This document shows positions 62,505 to 64,000 of a stretch of DNA of 64,000 bases, piece after piece. The stretch is from FEB-35 sp050263095. GTDB taxonomy: Bacteria; Desulfobacterota; Deferrimicrobia; Deferrimicrobiales; Deferrimicrobiaceae. The notes under the pieces are model-generated. The model saw only the letters and a list, made by a program, of their open reading frames with translations, was not told the DNA's origin and did not search any database. Each line of letters starts with the position of its first letter. The first letter of the stretch is position 1. Both the position numbers and the translations under genes were made by a program. The DNA is taken from positions 59,271-123,270 of the forward strand of contig JBLNEW010000027.1 in NCBI GenBank assembly GCA_050263095.1, given 5' to 3'.

Positions 62505-64000
62505 TCACTCGGGCACTCCTTCCTTTTTCTCCTCGTCCATGCGCCGCAGGCCTTCCATCATGAGCTGCATCTCGTCCATCGCGATGGTCCGCAGCTGGGT
62601 TGTCTGGCCGTGGGCGATGACGAACGGGCCTTCCTGCCGGTAAAGCAGCTTGTAGAAAGCCTCCTCGCCCGAGAGCGCCCCCGCCTCGCAATGGCGGATC
62701 CGCCCGTTTTCGAAGAATATGCGTCCATCCTCCATGCCGGCGCCCTTCAGGGTAACACAGGCGGTCTTCAATCCGAGGTGCAGTGTTTGGACGATGTCGG
62801 GTATTCCGAGGTTCTTCAGGTCCCCCACCACGCCCTGGCTTGGCCCCGCCGCGCCTTTCCTCAAGCGCGAATCCCGCCGTATGATGTTTCGGATCCTCGC
62901 GGCCAGCTCCTTGAGCTCCACCGGCTTGATCAGGTAGTCCTCCGCGCCGAGATACAGCGCTTCCACCTTCATCTGCGTATCGTCCCTGGCCGAAAGGAAG
63001 ATGACGGGGATGTCGGCGAGCTCGCTTCCCGCCTCACGCATCTTCCGGAACATGGCCAGGCCGTCCATGCCGGGCATGACGACGTCCACGACCGAGAGGT
63101 CCGGCTTCTCCTTCGACATCAGTTTCATCGCCTCCTCGGCGTTGTCCGAGGCGATGACGTCGAATCCCTCGTTCACCAGCTTGAGCTTCAGCAGCGTGAG
63201 ATAGTCGACCTCGTCGTCCACCATCAGCACCTTCGGCTTTGATCCTACGCCGCGGAAGTAGTATTTCCGCTCGATCACGCTTGTGAATATCTCCACGACC
63301 TCCGGATCGAACTGGGTCCCCACGTTCTTGTGGAGCTCCTGGATCGCCTCGTCCTTCGTGAGGCTGCGGCGGTAGGGGCGGTTCGCGGTCATAGCGGCGA
63401 AGGCATCGACCACCGACAGGATCCGGGCGCCGATCGGGATCTCGCGCCCCTTCAAACCGCTCGGATAGCCCTTCCCGTCGTAACGCTCGTGGTGATGGAT
63501 GACGATCGGGCGTATCTTCCAGGGGAAATCTATCGAATCGAGGATCTTCGCGCCGTTCTCGCAATGGGACTTGATCGTCTTGAAGTCCGACTCGGTGATC
63601 TCCTTCTTCGACGTGAGGATCTCGCTCTTGATGCCGATCTTGCCGATGTCGTGGAGCAGGGACGCCACCACTATCTCGTCGACCATCTCCTGCCCGAGCT
63701 TCAGCTCCTCCGCGACCGAGCGGGCGTACTCCATGGTGATATGCGAGTTCCCGCCGAAGAACGGGTCGTTCACCTCGAGGAGCCCGACCAGGACGTCGAT
63801 CGTCTCGATCAGGCAGTGCTTCATGCGATCGTCGCTCACGGGGACCGCCACCGGCGGCCGCTCCTCCCCCGCCGCTCTCAGCAGGTCCAGAAGCTCCTTC
63901 TGGTCGAGGATGAAGTCGGAGGAGCCGAACCTCAGGACGTCGTCCGAGCTCTTGATGATCGTGAACGACGAGGCGACGATCGCCCGGGTCTTGGGGGACA
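62505..64000 (-). CDS. HD-GYP phosphodiesterase with receiver and DUF4388-like C-terminus (5' end beyond window)
   Basis: The frame is open to the right edge with no stop, so the true start is outside; a GTG at 63851 is an internal codon more likely than a start. Visible order: a short upstream segment (SSFTIIKSSDDVLRFGSSD), HD-GYP domain with LLHDIGKIGI, HHERYDGKGYPSGL and DAFAAMTANRPYR, then a receiver domain (KVLMVDDEVDYLTLL with phospho-Asp in SVVDVVMPGMDG and a Lys in LIKPVELKE) and a C-terminal DUF4388-like domain (PDIVQTLHLGLKTACV). It should hydrolyse c-di-GMP. The receiver follows the catalytic domain instead of preceding it. Confidence 0.88.
   Translation of the reverse strand, partial: SPKTRAIVASSFTIIKSSDDVLRFGSSDFILDQKELLDLLRAAGEERPPVAVPVSDDRMKHCLIETIDVLVGLLEVNDPFFGGNSHITMEYARSVAEELKLGQEMVDEIVVASLLHDIGKIGIKSEILTSKKEITESDFKTIKSHCENGAKILDSIDFPWKIRPIVIHHHERYDGKGYPSGLKGREIPIGARILSVVDAFAAMTANRPYRRSLTKDEAIQELHKNVGTQFDPEVVEIFTSVIERKYYFRGVGSKPKVLMVDDEVDYLTLLKLKLVNEGFDVIASDNAEEAMKLMSKEKPDLSVVDVVMPGMDGLAMFRKMREAGSELADIPVIFLSARDDTQMKVEALYLGAEDYLIKPVELKELAARIRNIIRRDSRLRKGAAGPSQGVVGDLKNLGIPDIVQTLHLGLKTACVTLKGAGMEDGRIFFENGRIRHCEAGALSGEEAFYKLLYRQEGPFVIAHGQTTQLRTIAMDEMQLMMEGLRRMDEEKKEGVPE

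Noticed and set aside
63851..64000. Start of the HD-GYP gene at the GTG at 63851
   Set aside because: The frame stays open to the window edge with protein-like sequence upstream (KSSDDVLRFGSSDFILDQ), so the gene is treated as cut by the edge.

Overview
The window is GC-rich, densely packed and Gram-negative in character. Evidence for the last point is gmhA for LPS heptose, mreBCD/mrdAB, lipoprotein signals and PpiD. A nifR3-ntrB-ntrC operon, a sensor kinase with a c-type heme motif, several rubrerythrin-like proteins, a membrane pyrophosphatase, a tig-clpP-clpX-lon block and frequent GTG/TTG starts suggest an anaerobic deltaproteobacterial lineage (Desulfuromonadota/Geobacterales-like). That assignment is inference from gene content; no rRNA is present. 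I saw no prophage, insertion sequence or CRISPR array. The only mobile element is an intein in dnaB.

Layout. 1-7 kb (minus): a heme-motif sensor kinase cut by the left edge and its PhnD-like partner, an O-methyltransferase, cysS, then rubrerythrins interleaved with iscU and an IscS-like protein that lacks the PLP lysine. 7-9 kb: TlpA-type thioredoxin, 2[4Fe-4S] ferredoxin, NifU-C-type scaffold, CBS-ACT protein. 8.8-15.6 kb (minus): a tightly packed five-gene unit (GspE/PilB-like protein without a usable P-loop, acyl-CoA ligase, unknown protein, LysM protein, one-TM protein). 15.6-21.2 kb: lipoprotein, nitroreductase, CorC-like protein, and an acuC-acuB-alcohol dehydrogenase operon. 21.5-27.4 kb: FAD oxidoreductase with a GHMP kinase, a metallo-hydrolase, and gmhA with an unrecognised Rossmann-like protein and anmK. 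27.5-37.3 kb: CoA-binding protein, thioredoxin, CPPC lipoprotein, the complete rod-shape cluster, PpiD and a secreted nuclease. 37.4-45.3 kb: hppA, nifR3-ntrBC, thiD, patatin lipoprotein. 45.3-51.9 kb (minus): prs-rplY-pth-rpsF-ssb-rpsR-rplI-dnaB. 52-55.4 kb: an amber-interrupted secreted protein, phhB, yajQ, chorismate mutase with a detached DAHP-synthase regulatory domain, two tRNA genes and a saccharopine-dehydrogenase-like protein. 55.4-64 kb (minus): tRNA-Leu-tig-clpP-clpX-lon, amidohydrolase, PilZ protein and a cut HD-GYP regulator.

Most operons are translationally coupled by ATGA, GTGA or TTGA overlaps. The most unusual observations are the lysine-less IscS beside IscU, the degenerate secretion-ATPase operon, the stand-alone DAHP-synthase regulatory domain next to AroQ, the dnaB intein, and the amber codon inside a small secreted protein. 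Functional statements rest on motif recognition by eye; no database search was run.
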